Below are positions 25,372 to 34,165 of a stretch of 64,000 nucleotides of DNA, in pieces. Source of the DNA: Brevibacillus_C sp046036945 (GTDB taxonomy: Bacteria; Bacillota; Bacilli; Brevibacillales; Brevibacillaceae); the NCBI RefSeq assembly GCF_046036945.1, contig NZ_JBJQOQ010000006.1, positions 62,001 to 126,000 of the forward strand, in the 5' to 3' direction. The first letter of the stretch is position 1; every line of letters starts with the position of its first letter. The position numbers and the translations under genes are program-made. Under the pieces are notes generated by a model, which saw only the letters and a list, made by a program, of their open reading frames with translations, did not search any database and had not been told where the DNA came from.

Positions 25372-25448
25372 AAGATATTTCCATCATATTTTATCGCTTT
25401 AGAACAGTCAATATATTTGTTTATCTTTTCATCATTGCGCCGAGCGAC

Positions 25449-25486
25449 AAAAAAGTGGCCTCGATCAGGAAATGATCGAGGCCACT
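25449..25486 (-). terminator. Rho-independent terminator of the ilv-leu operon
   Basis: A perfect 14-bp stem (AGTGGCCTCGATCA and its complement) with a 5-base loop is followed on the minus strand by TTTTTTG. It begins 12 bp after the leuB stop codon and ends the operon before any leuCD genes. Confidence 0.95.
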
Positions 25487-25497
25487 GTCTTACCTGT

Positions 25498-26598
25498 TTA
25501 GTTTGCCGCTGCCTGTTTTGCCAACTCATCCAGTACCAACCGGGTCATTTCTGCGGTACCGACCGCCTTGCCTGGATCGGATGAGATGTCACCGGTGCGA
25601 TGGCCGGCATCGAGTACGGCCGAGACGGCTTTCTCTACTGCTTCAGCTGCGGCATCCAGGCCCAGCGAGTAGCGAAGCATTAAAGCCGTAGAGAGGAACG
25701 TCGCCAGCGGATTGGCAATTCCTTTTCCGGCGATATCCGGAGCCGAGCCGTGAACCGGTTCGTACAGGCCGAAGCTGCCTTCTGCCAGGCTGGCCGAAGC
25801 CAACATGCCGATCGAACCAGTCAACATGGCCGCTTCATCACTGAGAATATCGCCAAACATGTTCTCCGTAACGATGACGTCGAATTGTTTGGGCGCCCGC
25901 ACCAGCTGCATGGCACACGCGTCAACCAGCATGTGCGTCAGCTCTACGTCCGGGTAGTCTGCCGCTACGCGCTCAGCCACTTTCCGCCACAGGCGGGAGC
26001 TTTCCAATACGTTGGCTTTGTCGACGGAGCAGAGACGTTTGCCGCGCTTCCGGGCGATATCAAAGGAGACACGCAGAATCCGTTCGATCTCCGCCTCGTT
26101 GTAAATAAGCTGGTCTTCGGCTACTTCAGCGCCGTCTGCCGCCTGGTAGCGCTTTTTCTCGCCGAAGTAAATCCCTCCGGTCAGTTCGCGAACGACCATC
26201 AGATCGACGCCGGAGACGACCTCCGGTTTCAGCGAAGAAGCCTCAACCAGGCTCGGGTGCATCGTCGCCGGACGCAGGTTGGCATAGAGCCCAAGGGCCT
26301 TGCGGATGCCGAGCAGTCCCGCTTCCGGGCGCAAATGGCCTGGATTTTGGTCCCATTTCGGGCCGCCTACCGCACCGAGCAGTACCGCATCCGCCGCTTT
26401 TGCCAGTTGGAGCGTCTCCTCCGGCAGCGGTGTACCGTCCTGATCAATCGCACATCCGCCGATGCGGCCGTAGGTGAATTGGAATGAAACATCGGATTGT
26501 TTCGCTACTTGTTCCAGCAATGTGACCGCTGCCGCCGTAACCTCAGGCCCAATGCCGTCGCCGGACAGAACCGCGATCGTAAAAGATTTCTTTGTCAT
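25498..26598 (-). CDS. leuB: 3-isopropylmalate dehydrogenase
   Basis: A 366-residue enzyme that oxidatively decarboxylates 3-isopropylmalate with NAD in leucine synthesis. It shows LSGDGIGPEV at the N terminus, the substrate arginine region YANLRPATMHPSL, and VRELTGGIYFGEKK near residue 135. The metal/NAD segments are DILSDEAAMLTGSIGMLASASL and GLYEPVHGSAPDIAGKGIANP. The length is normal. It is the last gene of ilvB-ilvN-ilvC-leuA-leuB and is followed directly by the terminator, so leuC and leuD must lie elsewhere. Confidence 0.97.
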   Translation of the reverse strand: MTKKSFTIAVLSGDGIGPEVTAAAVTLLEQVAKQSDVSFQFTYGRIGGCAIDQDGTPLPEETLQLAKAADAVLLGAVGGPKWDQNPGHLRPEAGLLGIRKALGLYANLRPATMHPSLVEASSLKPEVVSGVDLMVVRELTGGIYFGEKKRYQAADGAEVAEDQLIYNEAEIERILRVSFDIARKRGKRLCSVDKANVLESSRLWRKVAERVAADYPDVELTHMLVDACAMQLVRAPKQFDVIVTENMFGDILSDEAAMLTGSIGMLASASLAEGSFGLYEPVHGSAPDIAGKGIANPLATFLSTALMLRYSLGLDAAAEAVEKAVSAVLDAGHRTGDISSDPGKAVGTAEMTRLVLDELAKQAAAN

Positions 26599-26659
26599 AG
26601 GCCACTCATCTTTCTTCCTTATAATTATAGATCATGCCCGTTCCTGCCGTTTCGCTGCC

Positions 26660-28192
26660 CTATACGCTGGCAACCAGTGTCTCACCGCGCCGCTCAATGA
26701 TTTTGTTGACCGCTCGCACGTAGGCGATCGCACTTGCTTCCAAGACGTCGGTACTGACGCCGCGTCCCTGAACGATCAGATCTCCCTGCTGCAGCCGGAC
26801 GTACACTTCGCCAAGCGCATCCTTGCCGTGTGTGACGGAGACGATCTTGTAATCGGCCAGCGTTACATCTTCGCCGGTAGCGCGGTCAATCGCCTTGTAG
26901 ATGGAGTCGACTGAACCATTGCCGCAGGCTGCTTCTTCCAAAACGGTGCCGTCCTGACGCAGCAGGCGGACACTGGCAGTCGGAACGGACAGGTTGCCGT
27001 AAGAGAGCTGCACTGACTCCAGTTTGTATGCTTCAGCCGAGCCGGACATCTTGGAATCGACGAGCGCAACGATGTCGTCGTCGCTGACTTCTTTTTTCTT
27101 GTCGCACAGTTCTTTGAAAGCGATGAAGGCGATGTCGATTTCCGCCTGTTCCAGATGGTATCCCAGGTCGGCCAACTTGTCTTTGAAAGCATGGCGTCCG
27201 GAGTGTTTGCCGAGAACCAGCCGGTTTGATTTAAACCCGACCGTTTCCGGACGGATAATCTCATAGGTCGTCGCCTCTTTCAAGACGCCGTCCTGGTGAA
27301 TGCCGGACTCGTGGGCAAAAGCGTTCGCCCCTACTACTGCTTTGTTGCCGGGTACAATCATTCCCGTCAGGCGGCTCACCAGCTGGCTTGTGCGGGCAAT
27401 TTCACGCAGGTTCAAAGTGGTCACAGCCTGGAAAACGTCCTTGCGGGTCTCCAAAGCCAGGGCCACTTCCTCGATCGCCGCGTTGCCGGCACGCTCGCCG
27501 ATGCCGTTGATGGTCCCTTCGATCTGTGTCGCGCCCGCCTCAATCGCAGCCAGCGTGTTGGCGACTGCCAGCCCCAAATCGTCGTGGCAATGGCAGCTCA
27601 GCTTCACTTTTTCGATGCCCGGCACCAGTCGGAACATCTCCCGGAAGATATTGCCGTATTCCTGCGGGGACAAGTATCCGACCGTGTCAGGCAGATTGAT
27701 GACGGTCGCTCCCGCCTTGATCGCCGCCTCTACGACCTCGGCAAGGTACGGAATCTCCGTACGGCCGGCGTCCTCGGCGGAGAACTCGACATGCTGCACG
27801 TATTTTTTAGCGTGCCGGACGGCGGCAACCGCTCGCTCCAGCACCTCTTCCTTGCTCATGCATAGCTTATATTGACGGTGAATCGGCGAGGTTGCCAGGA
27901 ACACGTGAATCCCGGCATCATTCGCGCCTCGCACCGCTTCGTACGCCTTGTCAATATCTTTTTCATTGGAACGCGCCAGGCTGATCACTGTCGCATTTTT
28001 TACGCGGGCGGCTACTTCAGCCACGGAGCGTAAATCCCCGGGGGAGGCTGCCGCAAATCCGGCCTCGATGCGAGACACGCCTAATCTTTCCAATTGGAGG
28101 GCAATTTCCACCTTCTCATTCAAGCTCAGGTTTACGCCTGGAGACTGTTCGCCATCTCTCAATGTGGTGTCAAAAATCTCGATTGTACGCAT
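26660..28192 (-). CDS. leuA: 2-isopropylmalate synthase
   Basis: A 510-residue enzyme condensing acetyl-CoA with 2-oxoisovalerate. The DRE-TIM barrel shows FDTTLRDGEQSPGV at the N terminus, the metal-binding SCHCHDDLGLAVANTLAAIEAGATQ, and GIGERAGNAAIEEV. The KHSGRHAFKDKL linker leads to a C-terminal regulatory (LeuA dimer) domain from about residue 390. The length indicates the leucine-sensitive form, so feedback inhibition is expected. It starts at ATG 28192 behind GGAGGAGG, 47 bp after ilvC. Confidence 0.97.
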   Translation of the reverse strand: MRTIEIFDTTLRDGEQSPGVNLSLNEKVEIALQLERLGVSRIEAGFAAASPGDLRSVAEVAARVKNATVISLARSNEKDIDKAYEAVRGANDAGIHVFLATSPIHRQYKLCMSKEEVLERAVAAVRHAKKYVQHVEFSAEDAGRTEIPYLAEVVEAAIKAGATVINLPDTVGYLSPQEYGNIFREMFRLVPGIEKVKLSCHCHDDLGLAVANTLAAIEAGATQIEGTINGIGERAGNAAIEEVALALETRKDVFQAVTTLNLREIARTSQLVSRLTGMIVPGNKAVVGANAFAHESGIHQDGVLKEATTYEIIRPETVGFKSNRLVLGKHSGRHAFKDKLADLGYHLEQAEIDIAFIAFKELCDKKKEVSDDDIVALVDSKMSGSAEAYKLESVQLSYGNLSVPTASVRLLRQDGTVLEEAACGNGSVDSIYKAIDRATGEDVTLADYKIVSVTHGKDALGEVYVRLQQGDLIVQGRGVSTDVLEASAIAYVRAVNKIIERRGETLVASV

Positions 28193-28239
28193 CCTCTTTC
28201 CTCCTCCGTTAATTTACTGTTGTTCCTTTTTTCGGGTGA

Positions 28240-29235
28240 TTACTTGTCTTTGTTGATCCAAGCCATCATATCGCGGAGCTTGGAACCTACCTTTTCGATG
28301 CCGTGTTCTGCCTCGATGCGGCGGCGAGCGTTAAAGCCAGGGCGATTTGCCTGATTTTCCAGGATCCAATTGCGGGCGAAGGTTCCATCTTGGATCTCAG
28401 CCAGCACTTTTTTCATCTCTTTGCGAGTCTCTTCCGTGATGATGCGGCGTCCTGTGCTGTAGTCGCCGTATTCAGCCGTGTCGCTGATCGAGTAGCGCAT
28501 CCGGGCCATACCGCCTTCATACATCAGGTCGACGATCAGTTTCAACTCGTGCAAGCACTCGAAGTAAGCGATTTCCGGCTCATAACCTGCTTCCACCAGC
28601 GTGTCGAAACCGGCTTTGACAAGCTCAGTCACACCGCCGCAGAGAACTGCCTGCTCACCGAACAGGTCGGTTTCTGTCTCTTCGCGGAAGCTGGTCTCGA
28701 TGACACCTGCACGGGTGCAGCCGATGCCGCTGGCGTATGCGAGTCCCAGTTCATGTGCTTTGCCGGTCGTATCTTGATAGACGGCAAGCAGGCCGGGAGT
28801 ACCGAAGCCTTCGGTATAGGTGCGGCGAACGAGGTGACCCGGGCTTTTCGGTGCGACCATCACGACATCTACATCTGCCGGCGGAACGATTTGGCCGAAG
28901 TGGATGTTAAAGCCGTGGGAGAAGAACAGGGCTGCTCCGGATTTGAGGTTCGGTGCGATTTCTTCATTATAAACTTGTGCCTGACGCTCGTCTGGCATGA
29001 GGATCATGATGAGGTCAGCCTGTTTTGTCGCTTCTGCTACGGTAAAGACTTCAAATCCGTCTTCCGCTGCCTGGTTCCAGGATTTACCTTGACGCAGGCC
29101 GATGATGACGCGGCATCCGCTGTCGCGAAGATTTTGCGCTTGGGCATGGCCTTGGCTACCGTAACCGATCACTGCGATCGTTTTGTTTTGCAGTGCCGCC
29201 TTGTTAACATCAGATTCGTAGTACATTTTTACCAT
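28240..29235 (-). CDS. ilvC: Ketol-acid reductoisomerase (NADP+)
   Basis: A class I enzyme of about 331 residues. The cofactor motif GYGSQGHAQAQNLRDSG is followed by GLRQGKSW, in which the arginine and serine suggest NADPH use. Catalytic residues fall in the APKSPGHLVRRTY, SFREETETDLFGEQ and YFECLHELKLIVDLMYEGG segments. GGGAGG suits the ATG at 29235; an upstream ATG at 29241 is only two bases from that site. It sits between ilvN and leuA in the T-box-controlled operon. Confidence 0.97.
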   Translation of the reverse strand: MVKMYYESDVNKAALQNKTIAVIGYGSQGHAQAQNLRDSGCRVIIGLRQGKSWNQAAEDGFEVFTVAEATKQADLIMILMPDERQAQVYNEEIAPNLKSGAALFFSHGFNIHFGQIVPPADVDVVMVAPKSPGHLVRRTYTEGFGTPGLLAVYQDTTGKAHELGLAYASGIGCTRAGVIETSFREETETDLFGEQAVLCGGVTELVKAGFDTLVEAGYEPEIAYFECLHELKLIVDLMYEGGMARMRYSISDTAEYGDYSTGRRIITEETRKEMKKVLAEIQDGTFARNWILENQANRPGFNARRRIEAEHGIEKVGSKLRDMMAWINKDK

Positions 29236-29277
29236 TTTCATTTCCTCCCTTGTTTCGCAAACCGGTTAAGTTTTTTC

Positions 29278-29778
29278 TTACATATATGAAGGTTGATCGA
29301 CGACACTTCGCGCCATAGCCATTAACCCGGTCCGGGTCAGCTCGCGAATGCCGTACGGCTCAAGCAGTGCTAAAAGTGCATCAATTTTGTCAATATCGCC
29401 AGTCGCCTGGATGATCAGCGACGTAGGGCCGATGTCCACCACCGATGCCCGGAACGGTTCGACGATCCCGTTGATCTCGGCCCGTTGTGCAGGGCCGGCA
29501 TCCACCTTGATCAGCGCCAGTTCGCGCGTTACCATCGGATCTTTGCTGAGTATCGTGACTGAGATGACATCGATCAGCTTGTTCAGCTGCTTCATCAATT
29601 GGCCGATGCGTTGATCGTCTCCGCTGGAGGTAATGATCATCCGGGACAGTCCCGGCTCCTCCGAAGCTCCTACGGTAATGCTGTTGATATTGCAGCCTCG
29701 CTGGCTGAACAGGTTGGCGACTCGCGTCAACACGCCGGGGTGGTCATTGACAAGGACGGCAATCGTATGTTGTTCCAT
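29278..29778 (-). CDS. ilvN: Acetolactate synthase small (regulatory) subunit
   Basis: This 166-residue protein starts with an ACT domain (HTIAVLVNDHPGVLTRVANLFSQRGCNI). It continues with the C-terminal ferredoxin-like domain of the AHAS regulatory subunits (ELALIKVDAG, then TGDIDKIDALLALLEPYGI). It stimulates the catalytic subunit and confers valine feedback inhibition. The ATG follows the ilvB stop codon directly, so translation is coupled to the large subunit. Confidence 0.96.
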   Translation of the reverse strand: MEQHTIAVLVNDHPGVLTRVANLFSQRGCNINSITVGASEEPGLSRMIITSSGDDQRIGQLMKQLNKLIDVISVTILSKDPMVTRELALIKVDAGPAQRAEINGIVEPFRASVVDIGPTSLIIQATGDIDKIDALLALLEPYGIRELTRTGLMAMARSVVDQPSYM

Positions 29779-31515
29779 CTACTCTTCCCCCAATACCATT
29801 TGATCCAGTGTGTCTCCCGCTGCGACCATCGGATAGACGTTTTCTTCCGGTTCGACGCGGAAGTCGATGACGACCGGGCCGTCGTAGGCGAGCGCTTCCG
29901 CCCATACTGCTTTCGCTTCCGCTGTTGTCGCCGCCCGCATCCCTCTGATTCCAAAGGCCTCTGCCAGCTTGACAAAGTCGGGACTGCAGGTCAGATCGAT
30001 CTGGCTGTAGCGGTTGTCGTAGAACAATTCCTGCCATTGACGCACCATGCCGAGGCATTGGTTGTTCAAGATGACGATTTTAACCGGCAGTTTGTACTGG
30101 ACCAGGATGGCCAGTTCCTGATTGGTCATCTGGAAGCCGCCGTCCCCTACCACGGCGATGACAGTTCGGTCCGGGTTGGCAAACTGTGCCCCGACCGCCG
30201 CCGGAAAGCCGAATCCCATCGTGCCCAGTCCGCCCGAGGAGATGAAGGAACGCGTATTTTTAAACTTGTAGTACTGCGCTGTCCACATCTGGTGCTGGCC
30301 GACGTCGGTGGTCACGATCGCTTCGCCGTTTGTCGTTTCGTACAGCATTTCGATCACTTCCTGCGGCTTCAGGGCATCGCTGTCTTTTTTGTAGCTGTAC
30401 GGATGCGCCTGCTGCCACTGCCCCAGCTGGGCGATCCAATCAGCGGTGTCGCAGGCTTTCGCCAACGGCAAAGCCTTTTGCAGCGTGCTCTTCGCATCGC
30501 CCACTACAGTAACCGCCGTCTCCACGTTTTTGCCCAGCTCCGCCGGGTCGATGTCAACGTGGACGATCTTGGCGTTGGGGCCAAACTCTTTCGTCCGCCC
30601 CATCGTGATCCGGTCGTCAAAGCGGGCGCCGAGCCCGATGATGCAGTCGGCGTTGAGCAGGGCCTGGTTTGCCGTATAGCTGCCGTGCATCCCCGGCATG
30701 CCGAGCGCCAGTTCGTGGGTGCCCGGAAATCCGCCCAGTCCCATAAAGGTGTTGATGACCGGGATTCGGGTTTTTTCCGCAAAAGCGAGTAGTTCTTCTT
30801 CCGCACTGGCGGAGAGAATTCCGCCGCCAGCCAGGATAACCGGTTTTTTCGCGGCCGAAATCGCGCCCACAAACTCTTGCACTTCCTCATCGCTCGGGAC
30901 TACCGTATCGCGATAGCCGCGAATCTCCACGCTGTCCGGATAAGCAAACGGCGCTTTGGCATTGGCTACGTCTTTCGGGATGTCGATCAGGACAGGTCCC
31001 GGGCGTCCGGTCGTCGCGATATAGAACGCTTCTTTGACGATGCGCGGCAGATCCCGGACGTCGCGCACGAAGTAATTGTGTTTGGTAATCGGCAGCGTGA
31101 TCCCGGTGATGTTCGCCTCCTGGAACGCATCTGTACCGATCAATTGCTGGGCTACGTTTCCGGTGATGCAGACCAGCGGAATCGAGTCCATCTGCGCCGT
31201 CGCGATCCCTGTGACCAGGTTGGTCGCCCCCGGTCCGGAAGTGGCGATGCAGACACCCGGCTTGCCGGTGGCGCGGGCATAGCCGTCAGCGGCATGAATC
31301 GCACCCTGCTCGTGGCGCGTCAAGACGTGTTTGAGAAAACTGCTGTAGAGGGAGTCGTAGATCGGCAGCACTGCTCCGCCAGGGTAACCAAAGATCACCT
31401 CTACGTTCTCCAGCAACAGACACCGCAGCAAAGCCTCCGCACCTGTCATCTCTTCGCCGAATCCGATATTTGGCACACTCCGAAGCTTCGTTAGTTCGGC
31501 GGCATTTACACTCAT
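29779..31515 (-). CDS. ilvB: Acetolactate synthase large (catalytic) subunit
   Basis: A thiamine-diphosphate enzyme of 578 residues. It has the catalytic glutamate in RHEQGAIHAADGYARATGK, the FAD-region QLIGTDAFQE, and the ThDP/magnesium motif VVGDGGFQMTNQEL ending near NNQCLGMVRQW. ATG 31515 is chosen for its GAGGAGG site. The longer in-frame ORF extends into the T-box leader and has no ribosome binding site. It is the first gene of the branched-chain operon and makes acetolactate or acetohydroxybutyrate. Confidence 0.97.
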   Translation of the reverse strand: MSVNAAELTKLRSVPNIGFGEEMTGAEALLRCLLLENVEVIFGYPGGAVLPIYDSLYSSFLKHVLTRHEQGAIHAADGYARATGKPGVCIATSGPGATNLVTGIATAQMDSIPLVCITGNVAQQLIGTDAFQEANITGITLPITKHNYFVRDVRDLPRIVKEAFYIATTGRPGPVLIDIPKDVANAKAPFAYPDSVEIRGYRDTVVPSDEEVQEFVGAISAAKKPVILAGGGILSASAEEELLAFAEKTRIPVINTFMGLGGFPGTHELALGMPGMHGSYTANQALLNADCIIGLGARFDDRITMGRTKEFGPNAKIVHVDIDPAELGKNVETAVTVVGDAKSTLQKALPLAKACDTADWIAQLGQWQQAHPYSYKKDSDALKPQEVIEMLYETTNGEAIVTTDVGQHQMWTAQYYKFKNTRSFISSGGLGTMGFGFPAAVGAQFANPDRTVIAVVGDGGFQMTNQELAILVQYKLPVKIVILNNQCLGMVRQWQELFYDNRYSQIDLTCSPDFVKLAEAFGIRGMRAATTAEAKAVWAEALAYDGPVVIDFRVEPEENVYPMVAAGDTLDQMVLGEE

Positions 31516-31540
31516 CGTTTTCTCCTCCTCCATCTCCGTA

Positions 31541-31885
31541 TAAAAAAGTAAAACCCTTCCACCCCGACACGATGTACATGTCTGATTGGGGCGAAAGGGT
31601 TCCGCGGTACCACCCAAAATTTATCGGCGTTTTGCAACGGCCGACCTTATGCAGTCTAGTTATCGGACTGCGACACGTTAACGTTTGTCAAACGGCCTTA
31701 CCTACTCTCCGGAGGGCCGGATTTCAGCAGGCGGCTCAGAGGTGAGCGGTTGGACGCGTTCTTACCCGGTTCTCATCCCCCCGGGCTCTCTGTGGAAGAA
31801 GAGGCGAACAACGTTATCCTCATCACTGCCTTTATTCATTCGGAAAAGATTTTACATCTTTCATTGTTGTCAGAAAATAAATGTT
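31541..31885 (-). promoter_or_regulatory. T-box leader of the ilv-leu operon (probable leucine specifier)
   Basis: The minus strand carries GCAGTGATGAGGATAA (stem I start), an AGAGAG motif and the T-box GGGTGGTACCGCGG at 31602-31615. The terminator is AACCCTTTCGCCCC...GGGGTGGAAGGGTT followed by TTTTTT. Pairing GTTG with CAAC and AGG with CCT in stem I leaves an internal loop containing CTC, a leucine codon. Binding of uncharged tRNA-Leu would favour the antiterminator and allow expression. The specifier is inferred from hand folding. Confidence 0.9.
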
Positions 31886-31892
31886 ATGTCTG

Positions 31893-31921
31893 ATTATATC
31901 CGTGTAAAAATACGGTGTCAA
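31893..31921 (-). promoter_or_regulatory. Sigma-A promoter of the ilv-leu operon
   Basis: A perfect TTGACA-N17-TATAAT promoter on the minus strand, with the -10 at 31893-31898 and the -35 at 31916-31921. Transcription would start near 31886, at the 5' end of the T-box leader. The rest of the gap to the sat terminator shows nothing recognisable. Confidence 0.93.
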
Positions 31922-32015
31922 TGCAGTTGGCCGAAGTTTTTCAAACTTTCTCCCGAACGATTGTTCAGTCATAATCAGGAGATGTTAGGCCTCTCTTCAT
32001 GTAAGCGGATACACA

Positions 32016-32064
32016 AAAAAATCCCCGCCTGCCCCCTCTTGACGGGAAGAGAGGGACGGGACGG
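32016..32064 (-). terminator. Terminator after sat
   Basis: A long imperfect hairpin (GTCCCTCTC against GAGGGGGCAGGC) is followed on the minus strand by ATTTTTTTG, immediately after the sat stop codon. Confidence 0.75.
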
Positions 32065-33237
32065 TCACAGCCGAGAGGCAGTTTTTTCCTGAAGGCCGGC
32101 GATCAACACCTGCGCCACTTCCGGGCGGGTAAATTCCTGCGGGGGCACCTCGCCGCTGCCAAGCATTTGACGCACTTTCGTGCCGGATAGAGCGAGCCGG
32201 CTGCCGGGATCGTGGGGACAGGTCTTGGTTGTGGCCATCCCCTGACACTTGCGGCAGTAGAAGCTGTGCTCGAAGAACAGCAGGTGAATGCCCAATTCGT
32301 CCGGAGTGAATTCGGAGAATATGTGCTGAGCGTCATACGTTCCGTAGTAATCGCCCACTCCTGCGTGATCCCTGCCGACGATAAAGTGGGTGCAGCCGTA
32401 GTTTTTCCGCACCATCGCATGAAAAACCGCTTCGCGCGGACCGGCATACCGCATGGCGGCGGGAAACGCCCCGAGAAAGACGCGGTCTTTCGGGTAGTAG
32501 TTTTCCAAGAGCGTCAAGTAGCTTTGCATGCGCACTTTTGCCGGTATATCGTCAGCTTTTGTCTCGCCCACCAGGGGGTTGAGAAACAGGCCGTCGACGG
32601 TTTCCAGCGCCACTTTCTGAATGTACTCGTGAGCACGGTGAACGGGATTGCGGGTCTGAAACCCAACCACCGTCTTCCAGCCCTTCTGTCTGAAGATAGT
32701 TCGCGTCTCTTCCGGTGTAAAATAGTACTCCGGGAACACCTGCGGACGCGGACGCTGCAGGACGTCGATCGGGCCGCCCAGATACAGCGGCGGACGTTCA
32801 TACAGCTTTTTTACCCCGGGGTGCCCGGCATCCGTCGTCCGGTAGACGTGGAGGGCTTCTGTTCGCTTGTCTGGCGTGTATTTGCTCTCCACGGTCAGCA
32901 CCGCGTAATCAGCGCCATCCTGTCCGCGCAGCAGGACTTTTTCGCCAATAGCCACATCCCGCCAGCTCTCGTCCGCGGCCAGCGTGACCGGGATCGTCCA
33001 GACCGCACCGCTTTCCAGGCGCATGTTTTCCAGCACAGTCAGATAGTCTGCCTCCGTAAGAAAACCCTTCAATGGCGAAAACGCGCCCATTGCGATGCAG
33101 TCGATATCCGACAGCACCCAGGTGTCGACCGTCATGAATCGAAAACCCTTGCTCTCCCTCCGCAGCACTTCCAGGTCACTTCCTGTCACCATTCGGTTGA
33201 CCAGCGTTCCCCCGTGGGGCACACTTTCCCGCCTCAT
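32065..33237 (-). CDS. sat: Sulfate adenylyltransferase
   Basis: A single-chain ATP sulfurylase of 390 residues that makes adenosine 5'-phosphosulfate from ATP and sulfate. It shows the active-site motifs GFQTRNPVHRAHEYIQK (QxRN and HxxH) and VGRDHAGVG, plus a cysteine pair region FYCRKCQGMATTKTCPH typical of zinc-binding bacterial Sat. ATG 33237 follows GGGAGAGATTCG; the longer ORF reads back into cysH. It lies 19 bp after cysH on the same transcript. No cysC or sulfate permease gene is adjacent. Confidence 0.95.
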   Translation of the reverse strand: MRRESVPHGGTLVNRMVTGSDLEVLRRESKGFRFMTVDTWVLSDIDCIAMGAFSPLKGFLTEADYLTVLENMRLESGAVWTIPVTLAADESWRDVAIGEKVLLRGQDGADYAVLTVESKYTPDKRTEALHVYRTTDAGHPGVKKLYERPPLYLGGPIDVLQRPRPQVFPEYYFTPEETRTIFRQKGWKTVVGFQTRNPVHRAHEYIQKVALETVDGLFLNPLVGETKADDIPAKVRMQSYLTLLENYYPKDRVFLGAFPAAMRYAGPREAVFHAMVRKNYGCTHFIVGRDHAGVGDYYGTYDAQHIFSEFTPDELGIHLLFFEHSFYCRKCQGMATTKTCPHDPGSRLALSGTKVRQMLGSGEVPPQEFTRPEVAQVLIAGLQEKTASRL

Positions 33238-33256
33238 CGAATCTCTCCCTTCCCCA

Positions 33257-33949
33257 TTACTTGTGAAGTCCGCATTCCGTCTTGTCAAATCCCGCCCAGC
33301 GACCTGCCCGTGGATCTTCTCCCGGCCCCACCGGACGCGTGCAGACCTCGCAGCCAATGCTGGGATAGCCGCGGTCGTGCAGCGGGTTGTACGGTATGTC
33401 ATGGGCGCGAATATAGGACCAGACATCTTCGCTTTTCCAGGAGGCGAGCGGATTGCACTTGACAAGCTGGAACTTGTCGTCCCATTCCAGTTTTTTTGCA
33501 TGCGCACGAGTCGGTGCCTGGTCGCGGCGAATCCCGGTAATCCACGCCTTGTATCGTGACAAAATCCGGCTGAGCGGCCGCACTTTGCGTATTTCACAGC
33601 AAAGATTGGGGTTCTTTTCCCAAAGTTTATCGCCGTGTTCTTCTTTCTGCTGTTCCAATGTCAGCTCGGGCAGCACCTGAATAAAGGTGGTATTATACCT
33701 TTTTTGCAGACGGTCGCGCGTTTCGTACGTCTCGCGAAAGTGCTTGTTTGTATCCAAATAAAAAATGGGCACTTTGGGAGATATTTTCTGCAGCATGTCA
33801 ATCAATACGACATCTTCTGCACCAAAGCTGGAGGCGAGAATGACGTCCTCGCCAAATTCTTTTACCATCCACCGCAGAATCTCTTGCGGCTCTCTTCCCT
33901 CCAGACGGTAGGCCCAAAGCAAAATCTCCTCCTCGGTCCACTTCTTCAC
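33257..33949 (-). CDS. cysH: APS/PAPS reductase (CysH), Fe-S type
   Basis: A reductase of 230 residues that reduces adenylyl sulfate to sulfite with thioredoxin. It shows ILASSFGAEDVVLIDML near the N terminus, LDTNKHFRETYETRD, the cluster cysteines CC (in NLCCEIRKV) and CxxC (in GCEVCTRPVG), and the catalytic KTECGLH end. The CC...CxxC set marks a 4Fe-4S form, which often uses APS directly. That fits the lack of an APS kinase gene here. GTG 33949 is chosen for its AAAGGAG site; earlier in-frame ATG codons have none. Confidence 0.92.
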   Translation of the reverse strand: MKKWTEEEILLWAYRLEGREPQEILRWMVKEFGEDVILASSFGAEDVVLIDMLQKISPKVPIFYLDTNKHFRETYETRDRLQKRYNTTFIQVLPELTLEQQKEEHGDKLWEKNPNLCCEIRKVRPLSRILSRYKAWITGIRRDQAPTRAHAKKLEWDDKFQLVKCNPLASWKSEDVWSYIRAHDIPYNPLHDRGYPSIGCEVCTRPVGPGEDPRAGRWAGFDKTECGLHK

Positions 33950-34165
33950 CTGCGCTGTCTCTCCTTTCCTGCTCACTTCGCTTCCCATCTTATGTAAAGA
34001 GAGGCCGGATGGATACCCGCCTAGTTGTCCGAAATCCATGCGGATGTAAGCCTAAAAACCTTTTGGGCCGGCATGCCTTGCCCGGCAGGAAAATGGAAGC
34101 GCACTGCTGAATCCATAAAATACGAAAAACTTAGAAAATGGTTGCTGGTTGCAAAGGAGGATCAC

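Noticed and set aside
32212..33462. 416-codon plus-strand frame
   Set aside because: Antisense to sat and cysH, both of which are certain.
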